NCBI RefSeq assembly: GCF_000373985.1 | Contig: NZ_KB893090.1 | Span: 51,964-115,963 of the forward strand | Length of the DNA stretch: 64,000 nt | Direction of reading: 5' to 3' | DNA from: Desulfobacter curvatus DSM 3379 | GTDB lineage: Bacteria; Desulfobacterota; Desulfobacteria; Desulfobacterales; Desulfobacteraceae | In this document: piece by piece, positions 42,530 through 50,574 of the stretch | Layout: every line of letters begins with the position of its first letter | Numbering within the stretch: position 1 is the first letter of the stretch | Made by a program: the position numbers and the translations under genes | Notes under the pieces: model-generated | Databases searched by the model: none | The model's input: the letters and a program-made list of their open reading frames with translations, nothing else | Told to the model about the DNA's origin: nothing

Positions 42530-42545
42530 AGCAAAGCGTGTGCCA
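42530..42545 (-). promoter_or_regulatory. Sigma-54 promoter of ORP-type operon
   Basis: On the minus strand the sequence is TGGCACACGCTTTGCT, a full match to TGGCAC-N5-TTGCW with correct spacing. The start point would lie near 42518, about 60 bp before the first ATG (42457). The Desulfovibrio ORP operon is known to be sigma-54 dependent. Confidence 0.8.
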
Positions 42546-42641
42546 TTGCATGGTTAATATTAAACTTATATGCAATGACTTGAAAAATAAGGCGTATTAT
42601 ATCTTTGGCAAGGGGGATGTGAAAAAAGAGGCTCAAGGTGT

Positions 42642-42695
42642 AGGTGCAAGAATGCGACCATGTACCTCAGGTGCGACAATGTAGGCGCAAAAATG
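42642..42695. repeat. Three 13-bp repeats upstream of ORP-type promoter
   Basis: aggtgcaagaatg (42642-42654), aggtgcgacaatg (42669-42681) and aggcgcaaaaatg (42683-42695) lie about 100-165 bp upstream of the -24/-12 promoter. They are candidate enhancer-binding sites. Confidence 0.5.
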
Positions 42696-42726
42696 GAATC
42701 TCCAGGGTTGTTACAATTGATCTATA

Positions 42727-42865
42727 ACCACGGAAGACACGGAAAGCACTGAAGATTAAAGCACAACGCGCTCAATTTGTTCGTCCTTTTGGGCGACGGC
42801 CAAAGTTGAAGTCTCTTCTTCGAAAATCAAACGCATTTCCGTGTCTTTCGGTGCTTTCCGTGGTT
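42727..42865. repeat. CACGGAAAG-type inverted repeat
   Basis: A left arm (accacggaagacacggaa at 42727-42744, then agcactgaa) and a right arm that is the complement of accacggaaagcaccgaa (ending at about 42865) enclose about 80 bp. Both arms are built of degenerate CACGGAAAG units. The element lies between the ORP-type operon promoter region and the end of the DAHP synthase gene. It resembles dispersed repeats common in related genomes (recalled, not checked). Confidence 0.6.
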
Positions 42866-42882
42866 TATTTTTTTGTTAAAAT

Positions 42883-43929
42883 TCAGGACAGCTTATCAAA
42901 CGCGTAATGGATGAGTTCTTCCGTGGTTTCCCATGAGATGCATTCATCCGTGATGGAGACCCCGTACTTAAGTGTGCCTGCATCTCCGTTACACTTGCAC
43001 TTTTGATTGCCTTCGTGAAGATTGCTTTCCAGCATCAGGCCCACAATTCGGTCATTGCCGTCAAGTCTTTGATCCACGGCGCTTTTAAATACAAAGGATT
43101 GGCCGGTGTATTTCTGGCCTGAGTTGTCATGGGAGCAGTCAATGATTACTGCATCCAAAAGCTCCTTTTCCCTGAGCCGGGCTTGGGCTTTTCCCACAGA
43201 CACGGGATCATAGTTGGGGGATGCGCCGCCGCGCAGGACAATGTGGCCGAAGCGGTTGCCCCGGGTGGAGACCACGGCTGTTTTACCTGCCGGATCAATG
43301 CCCAGAAAATGCTGGGGTGCTTTTGCGGCCTGGGTGGCATTGACGGCTGCCGTCAGGCTACCGTCAGTACCGTTTTTAAATCCCACCGGCATGGACAGTC
43401 CCGAGGCCATCTCCCGGTGGGTCTGGGACTCTGTGGTGCGTGCACCAATGGCCACCCAGCTTAAAAGGCCGGCAATGTACTGGGGGGTGATGGGATCTAA
43501 AATTTCCGTGGCAGCCGGCAATCCCAGAGCATTGATGTCGATCAACAGGGATCTGGCCCGGCGAAGCCCTTCTTCCATATTATAAGAAGAATCCAGGAAC
43601 GGGTCATTGATCAGGCCTTTCCAGCCCACGGTGGTTCTGGGCTTTTCAAAATAGACCCGCATAATCAGGCTGATTTTATCTTTTACGTCCTCGCGCAGGG
43701 CCTTCATCCTCTGGGCATACTCCATGGCTGCATCCATGTCATGGATGGAGCAGGGGCCTGCAATGACCATCAGCCGCTTGTCTGTTCCGGTCAGGATCTC
43801 CTGGACCTCCCGGCGACCTGCAAGTACGTAGTCAGCCGTTATGTCGGGTACAGGCACTTCTGTTCGTATGACTTCCGGGGAGGTTAAGGTGAAAAATGAC
43901 TCTACATTTACATCGTTAATCAGTTTCAT
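42883..43929 (-). CDS. aroF: DAHP synthase (3-deoxy-7-phosphoheptulonate synthase), class I AroAI-alpha
   Basis: 348 residues. It condenses phosphoenolpyruvate with erythrose 4-phosphate, the first step of aromatic amino acid synthesis. Motifs: VIAGPCSIHD near 55, RVYFEKPRTTVGWKGL near 91, NDPFLDSSYNMEEGL, IGARTTESQTHREMASGLSMPVGFKNGTDGS (read in parts), ILRGG-type VLRGGASPNYD and IDCSHDNSGQK. The length matches the AroFGH type. Upstream on the same strand lie a terminator hairpin and a Phe/Tyr-rich leader peptide, so transcription is probably attenuated by charged tRNA-Tyr/Phe. The symbol aroF is chosen on that basis; the isoenzyme could also be aroG-like in feedback behaviour. Confidence 0.93.
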   Translation of the reverse strand: MKLINDVNVESFFTLTSPEVIRTEVPVPDITADYVLAGRREVQEILTGTDKRLMVIAGPCSIHDMDAAMEYAQRMKALREDVKDKISLIMRVYFEKPRTTVGWKGLINDPFLDSSYNMEEGLRRARSLLIDINALGLPAATEILDPITPQYIAGLLSWVAIGARTTESQTHREMASGLSMPVGFKNGTDGSLTAAVNATQAAKAPQHFLGIDPAGKTAVVSTRGNRFGHIVLRGGASPNYDPVSVGKAQARLREKELLDAVIIDCSHDNSGQKYTGQSFVFKSAVDQRLDGNDRIVGLMLESNLHEGNQKCKCNGDAGTLKYGVSITDECISWETTEELIHYAFDKLS

Positions 43930-43970
43930 GGCAATTCCTTTCGCGGGCTCTTGTCGCCTGAAACTTCAAA

Positions 43971-44007
43971 GAAAAAAAGCAGCAGGCGGTGTCTTGCCTG
44001 CTGCTTT
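43971..44007 (-). terminator. Attenuator terminator in DAHP synthase leader
   Basis: GCAGCAGGC (43979-43987) pairs with GCCTGCTGC (43996-44004), and AAA/TTT extends the stem. On the minus strand the hairpin is followed by TTTTTTTC (43971-43978). It lies 16 bp after the leader-peptide stop and 41 bp before the DAHP synthase start. The leader end (TGCCTGC, about 44037-44043) can pair with the stem arm (GCAGGCA on the RNA) to form an antiterminator. Confidence 0.88.
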
Positions 44008-44022
44008 AAAGAGATGATCTAT

Positions 44023-44100
44023 TTAGCGCAATACAGGCAGGCAGGTATAGTAATAATACCCAAAATAAAAATAAAATTTGCCTGTTCTGCGGGTGGACAT
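44023..44100 (-). CDS. Phe/Tyr leader peptide of DAHP synthase operon
   Basis: 25 codons from ATG 44100 to TAA 44023, preceded by aaaggataa. Codons 9-18 read FYFYFGYYYY, that is nine Phe or Tyr codons in ten, followed by Thr-Cys-Leu-Pro. Such runs are the mark of ribosome-mediated attenuation: stalling on these codons when Tyr or Phe is scarce leaves the following TGCCTGC segment free to block the terminator. The frame is too short for automatic gene calling. Confidence 0.88.
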   Translation of the reverse strand: MSTRRTGKFYFYFGYYYYTCLPVLR

Positions 44101-44130
44101 GGATTTATCCTTTTATATCTGTTCCAAAAT

Positions 44131-44159
44131 TGTATAGACTTGTTTCTTCGGCGAGTCAA
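44131..44159 (-). promoter_or_regulatory. Sigma-70 promoter of DAHP synthase leader
   Basis: On the minus strand TTGACT (44154-44159), a 17-bp spacer and TATACA (44131-44136). The start point near 44124 would give a leader of about 195 nt. The rest of 44160-44469 holds no gene. Confidence 0.8.
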
Positions 44160-44469
44160 GTATTTAGTTGTTTAACATCATTAAAAATGGAGGCATTTTT
44201 TCGTGTCTCTATAGTTTGGACCATCCGAAATCCTGTGTGGCATTGTGCTTTACATACGAAATAATGTCTGGTAATAAATTCTATAATTGTCGCGTTTTTT
44301 ACAAAACTGCACTACAATCAAAATCTGGTATTCATTTAAGACAAAAAATCAATCAGGTCTATATTGAACTTATATAAGCGCATGTCTGCAAACATGCCGG
44401 TCACATTTGCTGGTAATTTGAAAAAACAGCAGACAAAACCGGCCGGCGACATGGAAAGGAGCAAACGGT

Positions 44470-45696
44470 ATGGGGCCGGCATCGGAATATTTTGACAACG
44501 GCAGTTCTTTTTTCGCGGTTGATCCACAGTCCATAAACCCGGCTACCCTGGCCGACTTATCTTTGTTTGAACGGCACCCTTCCAAAGACGGCCTCTTCCG
44601 GTTCCGTAGTCTGCTCACGGATACCGACGCCGTTACGGTTGATCGTCTAAGGGAAATGTTGGGAGGCTGGGATACGGTTTACATCCATAATGCTGAAGCC
44701 CAGGATTATAAAGCATACATAAAAGATAATATTAAGTTTATCCTCAACAATGATGCCATGTCTACTTCGAAAAAAACAAGCATACTGGTTAATCTGTCCA
44801 CAGATGTAATCAAAGAGACATTTGCCGCTCCTTTTGTGCCCCAGGCTAAAATCAGTGAAACAGTGGACAATCTTGAAAAATTTGTTTCCCAGGCCATTGA
44901 TTTTTTGTCCGACATCGAATCATTAAACGGCATTGCAACCATGATCGGGCATGATTATGACACCCACACCCATTCGGTTAAGGTAGGGTGGTTATGCGCT
45001 GTTTTCATCAAAGCCAACCAGGACCTTTTCGGAAATCCCGACAGGGAACGGTTAAAACAGCTCCTTCTTCATGCAACTGTAGCCGGTTGTCTCCATGATC
45101 TGGGTAAAGTGAAAGTTCCTGAAAATGTGCTAAACAAACCCGGGCGCCTGAATAACCTTGAGTATGTTCTGATGCAATCCCATCCCGCCTTAGCCCTAGC
45201 CCTGCTGTTTGAGAAAAAATTGCCTTGTGACACACTCCAGTCCATTTTGTATCATCATGAAAATGAAGACGGCAGCGGCTATCCCTGTGGCTTGGCAGGT
45301 GATGCGATCCCCTTGCCCGCCAAAATTTGCCATATTGCCGATGTGTTTGACGCACTGACTTCGGCAAGACCCTATAAAAGAGGTAAAAATCCGGTTGAAG
45401 CCTTGAAAATTATGGCCGGTAAGAATCCGTACCTGGATACATTGAAGATTTTTGAATCCGAAGCGATTGAGAATGCCCGGCCGCCGGTGATGGCCATTGT
45501 CCGGAATGAGCGTGACCCTAAACTGCGACGTTTAAGGGAACGGCAGATGATTGAAGAAGAAGCGGAAAAACGGGTGGAAGCCAGGGTGAAATTGCGGGAT
45601 CAGGGTATGTCCCATTGTTTTGACAATGAATTGCTCAAGCGATTTATTGCTACATTGAGCAAATCCGACAGCTTTGACCTTTCGGGGCTTCTGTGA
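44470..45696 (+). CDS. HD-GYP domain protein, probable c-di-GMP phosphodiesterase
   Basis: 408 residues. The N-terminal 150 residues have no recognised domain. The HD-GYP domain (about 155-330) retains the metal and substrate motifs: the first His in DYDTHTHSVKVG, HDLGKVKVPENVLNKPGRL (read in parts), the HHEN of YHHENEDGSGYP, and the ending IADVFDALTSARPYK. The GYP triad is present in SGYP. It should hydrolyse cyclic di-GMP in the cytoplasm. The ATG follows ggaaaggagc. No partner gene is adjacent; it is transcribed divergently from the DAHP synthase leader. Confidence 0.9.
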   Translation: MGPASEYFDNGSSFFAVDPQSINPATLADLSLFERHPSKDGLFRFRSLLTDTDAVTVDRLREMLGGWDTVYIHNAEAQDYKAYIKDNIKFILNNDAMSTSKKTSILVNLSTDVIKETFAAPFVPQAKISETVDNLEKFVSQAIDFLSDIESLNGIATMIGHDYDTHTHSVKVGWLCAVFIKANQDLFGNPDRERLKQLLLHATVAGCLHDLGKVKVPENVLNKPGRLNNLEYVLMQSHPALALALLFEKKLPCDTLQSILYHHENEDGSGYPCGLAGDAIPLPAKICHIADVFDALTSARPYKRGKNPVEALKIMAGKNPYLDTLKIFESEAIENARPPVMAIVRNERDPKLRRLRERQMIEEEAEKRVEARVKLRDQGMSHCFDNELLKRFIATLSKSDSFDLSGLL

Positions 45697-45882
45697 CGCC
45701 TTTCCAACACAAATCCTGTTAATTTGAATCAAGTTGTATATGAGCTTGACAGGTCCATCGCATGTAACTTGCCTGCCGTTTCATGTCTATTCCCAATGAG
45801 TCTAAATCGGAGTGTATCCACAATTCACGGTTTGTGTTAATATGCCGTGCCTGAAAAATGAACTTTAATTTAAGGATTTAAC

Positions 45883-46188
45883 GTGACACAACTTACCGGC
45901 GCCCAGCGCAAGTATCTACGAGGCCTTGCCCATAACTTAAACCCTTCGGCCTTTGTGGGGGCAAAGGGGGTGACAACAGCCCTGACCCAAGAGGTGGACA
46001 ACGCCCTGAACGCATCTGAATTGATTAAAATAAAATTTATTGATCACAAGGAAAAGGAGATAAAGGCCGCTTTGTTAGATGAGATTACAGCACGGCTTAA
46101 ATGCCATGTTGCAGGCACCATCGGCCATGTAGCTGTTCTTTACCGCAGCCATCCGGATCCTGAAAAGCGAAAAATTACTTTGTCTTGA
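45883..46188 (+). CDS. yhbY: YhbY-family RNA-binding protein (CRM domain)
   Basis: 101 residues, one CRS1/YhbY domain: LTGAQRKYLRGLAHNLNPS at the N-terminus, VGAKGVTTAL near 25-34, a GTIGHVAVLYR segment near 79-89. The family binds pre-50S ribosomal particles in bacteria. The ATG... site is GTG at 45883 with aggattta upstream. The following MBL gene starts 16 bp later, so they may share a transcript. Confidence 0.9.
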   Translation: MTQLTGAQRKYLRGLAHNLNPSAFVGAKGVTTALTQEVDNALNASELIKIKFIDHKEKEIKAALLDEITARLKCHVAGTIGHVAVLYRSHPDPEKRKITLS

Positions 46189-46204
46189 ACCCAATCGGAG
46201 TGTT

Positions 46205-47077
46205 ATGCAGAAAACTTCATTTATTGTTATCCGGGGCAACAGTATGCGGCTGGACGGCGGCACCATGTTCGGCAACGCCCCTAAAACCCTGTGGCAGAAA
46301 TGGGTCCCGGCAGATGAAAAAGGCATGATTGATATTGCGTCAAATTGTCTGCTGGTGAAAACCGGGAATCACAATTTATTATTTGAGACCGGATGCGGCG
46401 CATATTTTTCCCCTGACATGAAACGGCGATTTGCCGTCAAAGAAGAATCGCATATATTGATGCACTCCCTGGCCGAACAGGGATTAAGTGATGCAGACAT
46501 CAGTCATGTTGTTCTGACTCATCTTCATTTCGACCATGCCGGCGGGCTCTTAAGCGCCTGGGAACCGGACCGGGAACCTGCCCTGCTTTTCCCCAATGCC
46601 CTTTTCGTGGTGGGAGAAGAAAATTTTAAGCGATCCAAATCCCCCCATTACCGTGACCGGGCCTCATTTATTCCGGGTCTTGCTGAAAAATTGCAGGCCA
46701 CAGGGCGTCTTGTGCTCAAGCAGGGTGGGGACCGTATGGTTGTGGGTTGTCTGACCATTGAATTTTTCCAGAGCCAGGGACACACCCCAGGGATGCTGGT
46801 TCCCTGGATTCAGGCCCAAAGCGGTACCGTTATCTATACCGCCGATCTTATCCCGGGACTGCCCTGGGTAAACTTGCCCATCACCATGGGATATGACCGT
46901 TTTCCCGAAGGGCTGGTGGATGAGAAAAAACAGATGCTGGACCGGGCGGTTGACGAAGATGCCCTGCTGGTCTTTCCCCATGACCCCATCCATGTGGCTG
47001 CCCGCGTTAAAATGGATCCCGTGAAAAAAAGGGTGATGCCGTCACAGCTCTTTGAAACTTTAAATACAACGCTTTAG
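46205..47077 (+). CDS. Metallo-beta-lactamase fold hydrolase
   Basis: 290 residues. Metal-binding motif VLTHLHFDHAGG (HxHxDH) near 98-109, a later His in SQGHTPGML near 190 and TADLIPG as the bridging Asp region near 217, with a final His in FPHDPIH near 258. All ligands for a dinuclear site are therefore present. No signal peptide, so cytoplasmic. Substrate unknown; the family includes lactonases and thioesterases. It sits between yhbY and the YchF-like gene with short gaps (16 and 25 bp). Confidence 0.85.
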   Translation: MQKTSFIVIRGNSMRLDGGTMFGNAPKTLWQKWVPADEKGMIDIASNCLLVKTGNHNLLFETGCGAYFSPDMKRRFAVKEESHILMHSLAEQGLSDADISHVVLTHLHFDHAGGLLSAWEPDREPALLFPNALFVVGEENFKRSKSPHYRDRASFIPGLAEKLQATGRLVLKQGGDRMVVGCLTIEFFQSQGHTPGMLVPWIQAQSGTVIYTADLIPGLPWVNLPITMGYDRFPEGLVDEKKQMLDRAVDEDALLVFPHDPIHVAARVKMDPVKKRVMPSQLFETLNTTL

Positions 47078-47102
47078 ATTTAAAAAAGGACAAACATAAA
47101 AT

Positions 47103-48173
47103 ATGAAGGTAGGCATTATCGGACTTCCCCAGACAGGGAAGAAAACATTGTTTCAGATTCTGACCGGAAACGAGATCACGGATCCGGCAAAGGCATTTAA
47201 CCCGGTGCCGGGCACCGCCGACATTCTGGATTCCAGGTTTGACCGGTTAGTGGAGATGTATGCCCCCAAAAAAGAGGTCAAGGCGCGTCTTGATCTGGTG
47301 CTTTTACCCAAAATGGAGGCTGAGACCATTTCCAAAGGAGCCATCTTTAAAGATATAGCCGATATGGATGCCGTCTGCCATGTGGTCCGGGCATTTGAGG
47401 ATGAGGCGGTTTACCATGCCCAAGGCAGTGTGGATGCCCTGCGCGATTTTGACATGGTGAACTCCGAGCTTGTAATGCACGACCAGATTTTTGTGGAAAA
47501 GCGCATTGAGCGGCTCTCTGCCATGGTCAAGAAAATCAAGGATGAAGATCAGAAAAAAGAGTTGGCCCTCATGGAGAAGATGCTGGCCCATCTGGAACAG
47601 GAGCTGCCGCTTCGCCTGCTTGAGTTATCCGAGGATGAAGACAAGCTGATCCGTTCATATCCTTTTATTACGTTGAAAAAACTGGTGGTAGCGGTCAATG
47701 TGGCCGAAGAGGATCTTGGCAATACGGATATTCTGGATGCCTTTAAAGACAGTTGCGACGCCCTTGCCATAGAAGCGATGCTGGTATCGGCCAAGGTGGA
47801 GGCGGAAATCGCCATGCTGGACAGTGCCGAGGAAAAGCAGGAGTTCCTTGAGGATTTAGGAATTACGTCCACAGCCCTGGAAACCTTGACCGCCCTTTGC
47901 CTGAAGTCATTGAACCTGATTTCGTTTTTCACCGTGGGTAAAGATGAGGTCCGGCAGTGGCTGGTGAGAAAAGAGGCCAAAGCCCCCACGGCTGCAGGTG
48001 TTATCCATTCCGACCTTGAGCGTGGATTTATCCGGGCCGAGGTGTTCACGTATGATGAACTCATGGCACTTGGCTCTGAGGCAGAGTTGAAAAAGAACGG
48101 CAAGTTCTATGTGGAAGGCAAGGATTACGTGGTCCAGGATGGGGATATTTTAAATATCCGCTTTTCGGTGTAG
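47103..48173 (+). CDS. YchF-like P-loop protein with degenerate nucleotide motifs
   Basis: 356 residues. The C-terminal TGS-type domain (GVIHSDLERGFIRAEVF and GKDYVVQDGDILNIRF) and overall layout match the Obg-like ATPase YchF. The P-loop reads GLPQTGKKTLF, with Lys in place of the usual Ser/Thr after GK, and the DxAGL motif is replaced (LDLVLLPKME). The NxxE-type base motif survives as NVAEED near 200. A coiled-coil hairpin is at about 130-180. It may be a second, divergent paralogue with altered or no hydrolysis. It ends at a strong terminator. Confidence 0.8.
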   Translation: MKVGIIGLPQTGKKTLFQILTGNEITDPAKAFNPVPGTADILDSRFDRLVEMYAPKKEVKARLDLVLLPKMEAETISKGAIFKDIADMDAVCHVVRAFEDEAVYHAQGSVDALRDFDMVNSELVMHDQIFVEKRIERLSAMVKKIKDEDQKKELALMEKMLAHLEQELPLRLLELSEDEDKLIRSYPFITLKKLVVAVNVAEEDLGNTDILDAFKDSCDALAIEAMLVSAKVEAEIAMLDSAEEKQEFLEDLGITSTALETLTALCLKSLNLISFFTVGKDEVRQWLVRKEAKAPTAAGVIHSDLERGFIRAEVFTYDELMALGSEAELKKNGKFYVEGKDYVVQDGDILNIRFSV

Positions 48174-48180
48174 ATAAATA

Positions 48181-48226
48181 ATCCGGGCACAAGACTGTTT
48201 TTGAAAAAAACAGTCTTGTGCCCGGA
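48181..48226. terminator. Bidirectional terminator
   Basis: A perfect 22-bp inverted repeat (48181-48202 with 48205-48226), with TTTTT and AAAAA near the loop, lies between the convergent YchF-like gene and the 134-residue gene. Confidence 0.88.
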
Positions 48227-48233
48227 TAAGTGT

Positions 48234-48638
48234 CTACTCAGGTGCGTTGCCGTGTGCCTCGGAAATCTTTTCTTTTAGATTCGCCATTTCCTGCTCATCA
48301 TATTCATACAGGTCAAAACAGCATGCGTCTTCGCCCAAAAGGCCTTCGGGTACATGGTCTCCTTCCTCTTGGGGATCAGTGACCAGGTCTGCATAAAAAC
48401 AGACAGACAACCAACGGTCATTCGGGTCATCATCAATGACATCCACCATGGCAAACAGCGGGCGTTTGGTCTGGGACGTATGCTTGGGTCGAAAGGAGTA
48501 ACTTACGCCGGGCCGGCTGACAAATTCAATGGTGATGTCGGACAGGGTGTTTACGTGATCCACAAGCTCGGTAAATGCCTTGCGGGTCTGGTTGTCATTA
48601 TCTTTCCAGTCATTTAGTAACGCGTCAAGTTCTTTCAT
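48234..48638 (-). CDS. Conserved-looking acidic protein of unknown function
   Basis: 134 residues, acidic, no membrane segment. Features seen: KELDALLNDWKD, FVSRPGVSYSFRPKH, FAMVDVIDDDPNDRWLSVCFYADLVTDPQEEGD (read in parts) and CCFDLYEYDE. The order suggests a compact alpha/beta fold but I do not recognise the family. It lies 3 bp after moaB on the same strand, so the two are probably co-transcribed. Aside from that, its function cannot be inferred. Confidence 0.65.
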   Translation of the reverse strand: MKELDALLNDWKDNDNQTRKAFTELVDHVNTLSDITIEFVSRPGVSYSFRPKHTSQTKRPLFAMVDVIDDDPNDRWLSVCFYADLVTDPQEEGDHVPEGLLGEDACCFDLYEYDEQEMANLKEKISEAHGNAPE

Positions 48639-48641
48639 AAT

Positions 48642-49145
48642 CTATTCCTTTGCATGTTTAATCAAATGTCCAAGTTCCGGGAAAATCAGATTGTTGCAGG
48701 CCAGTTTGCAGGCGTTAAGACTGCCGGGCATGCAGAATACGACGGTGCCTTTTATAAAGCCTGCCGTGGCCCGGGACAGAATGGCGGCAGAGTCAATCTC
48801 TTCAAAACTGAGCTGGGCAAATACCGGCCCAAAGGCTGTAAGCTCCTTGTCGAACAGGGGGCGGACTGCCTCTATGGTGACATCTTTGGGGCTGACACCG
48901 GTGCCACCGGTCATGATAACGGCATGGGGGGCTATGCGCTCGATAATATGTTCAAGTGCATCTGTGATGGCATTTGCATCATCCGGCAGTACCTGGTGAA
49001 TGACCACTTCATGCCCCTCTTTTTTGCTTTGTTTTTTTATCCATTCACCGCTTTTGTCATTTTCAATAGTCCGGGTGGAAGACATGGACAATACGGCAAT
49101 TTTGAGGTGCTTGGGCAAAGATGTCCGATGGGAGTGGGCGCTCAT
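48642..49145 (-). CDS. moaB: Molybdenum cofactor biosynthesis protein MoaB/Mog family
   Basis: 167 residues, one MoCF-type domain: KIAVLSMSSTRT at the N-terminus, DKSGEWI, VLPDDANAI, the signature MTGGTGVSPKDVTIEAV near 86-102 and FCMPGSLNACKLA near 138. Such proteins adenylylate molybdopterin or related steps. Other molybdenum cofactor genes (mobA, moaE-like, moaC) are encoded 0.8-2 kb downstream on the other strand. Choice between MoaB and Mog cannot be settled by eye. Confidence 0.88.
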   Translation of the reverse strand: MSAHSHRTSLPKHLKIAVLSMSSTRTIENDKSGEWIKKQSKKEGHEVVIHQVLPDDANAITDALEHIIERIAPHAVIMTGGTGVSPKDVTIEAVRPLFDKELTAFGPVFAQLSFEEIDSAAILSRATAGFIKGTVVFCMPGSLNACKLACNNLIFPELGHLIKHAKE

Positions 49146-49183
49146 GAGAAACCTTTTTTATAAAAGTTACAATAAATTACAGT

Positions 49184-49720
49184 TTACGGCAGTTCCCTGT
49201 ATACGCAGTCTTCCTTATCTTGTTCAAGGACATGGACATGGATCATATCGTCCGGTTCCGTGTCCGCAAAAATACCCTGGTAGTCTGCCTGGATGGGCAG
49301 TTCCCTGTGACCTCTGTCTACCAGGATGGCAAGCTCAATGCGGGCGGGCCTGCCAAAATCCATCAACGCCTCCATGGCAGCCCGGATGGTTCTTCCTGTA
49401 AACAGAACGTCATCCACCAAAATAATCTCTTTGTCATCCACGGAAAAAGGGATGTTCGACGGCCTTACCGTGGGTTGGTGGCTGATTTTTGTCCAGTCGT
49501 CCCGGTACATGTTGATGTCCATGGACCCCACAGGCGGTGTTGTGCCTTCAATGGCGGCGATCTGCTCTGCCAGACGCTTTGCAAGAAAATCCCCCCGGGT
49601 CTGAATTCCCACCAGGGCCAGGTTTTTTACCCCTTTATGTTTTTCGATAATTTCGTAGGCAATGCGCGTGATGATTCGTTTGTAATCCTGATCATTGAGA
49701 ATGCTCTTTTTTTTTGTCAT
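49184..49720 (-). CDS. pyrR: PyrR: pyrimidine regulator / uracil phosphoribosyltransferase
   Basis: 178 residues, full length. Motifs: LVGIQTRGDFLAKRLAEQI (read in parts), DINMYRDD and the PRPP-binding VDDVLFTGRTIRAAM near 104-118. PyrR proteins bind pyr mRNA and also show uracil phosphoribosyltransferase activity. No pyr biosynthetic gene is adjacent, so regulatory targets would be elsewhere. It precedes moaB on the same strand with a 38-bp gap. Confidence 0.93.
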   Translation of the reverse strand: MTKKKSILNDQDYKRIITRIAYEIIEKHKGVKNLALVGIQTRGDFLAKRLAEQIAAIEGTTPPVGSMDINMYRDDWTKISHQPTVRPSNIPFSVDDKEIILVDDVLFTGRTIRAAMEALMDFGRPARIELAILVDRGHRELPIQADYQGIFADTEPDDMIHVHVLEQDKEDCVYRELP

Positions 49721-49908
49721 GATATGCCTTTTTACTGTTCGGGTATGCCCTAAAAGTTTTATCTACCATCTTTTTTTTAGCACGGCAACACCTTGATTTC
49801 TTATTCTGGGTTCATATAATCAACAAACGTATAGAGGATATTATTATTAAATTCCGGAAAAGAAACCTACCCATTTAGAAAATATTACAGCAGAAGGCAT
49901 TAAAGGCA

Positions 49909-50565
49909 TTGGAAAAAATAGACTGCACGGGGGTGATCCTGGCCGGTGGATGTAACAGCAGATTTCCCGGCACAAACAAAGCATTTCATAAAGTTGGGAC
50001 AGATACCATGCTGGCCCGGATTCATACCCTGTTTTCCATGATATTTAAGGAAGTGATTCTGGTGGTTAATGATCCGACACTTTTTTTGGATATTGACGCT
50101 TTGGTCGTAACGGATATTGATCCATCCCAATGCGCTTTGGCTGGGCTTCATGCAGGACTTTTTCATGCCTCCTGTGACTGGAGCTATGTAACGGCCTGTG
50201 ACGTACCGTTTGTCAGTGAGAAGATCATCCGCTACCTTTTTATGCAAAAAAGTCCCGGAAAGCAGATTATTATACCCAGAACCTGGGAGGGACTGGAACC
50301 GTTGTCCGCTTTGTATCATAAAGCCTGTCTGCCGAGAATTGAGACCACGCTTGCAAAAAAGGTATTTATGGTTAAAAAATTTTATAAGCCTGAACGGGTC
50401 AAACAGATTCCACCCCAAATCCTTGAATCCCTGGACCCGGATTTGCGTTTTAAGTTTAATGTAAACACGCCTGCCGACCTTGAAACAGCCAGGCGGATGG
50501 AGCAGGTTGCAGAGCCGGGTCATGGACAGGGACAAAATGAAGATGTACAACAACAAGATATCTAA
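49909..50565 (+). CDS. mobA: Molybdenum cofactor guanylyltransferase MobA
   Basis: 218 residues. The nucleotidyltransferase start GVILAGGCNSRFPGTNKAF (LAGGxSxRxGxxK type) is at residues 8-26, GLHAGLFHA near 80, and the metal-binding VTACDVPFV near 95. It attaches GMP to molybdopterin to give the guanine dinucleotide form. The start is TTG at 49909, preceded by aaagg. It begins a plus-strand operon mobA, moaE-like, moaC, rmuC, mltA with gaps of 9 and 27 bp followed by overlaps. Confidence 0.85.
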   Translation: MEKIDCTGVILAGGCNSRFPGTNKAFHKVGTDTMLARIHTLFSMIFKEVILVVNDPTLFLDIDALVVTDIDPSQCALAGLHAGLFHASCDWSYVTACDVPFVSEKIIRYLFMQKSPGKQIIIPRTWEGLEPLSALYHKACLPRIETTLAKKVFMVKKFYKPERVKQIPPQILESLDPDLRFKFNVNTPADLETARRMEQVAEPGHGQGQNEDVQQQDI

Positions 50566-50574
50566 GGAGAATTT

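Noticed and set aside
44400..44469. Sigma-54 promoter for the HD-GYP gene
   Set aside because: GG and GC dinucleotides occur but are 8 bp apart in place of 10, so the helical phase is wrong.
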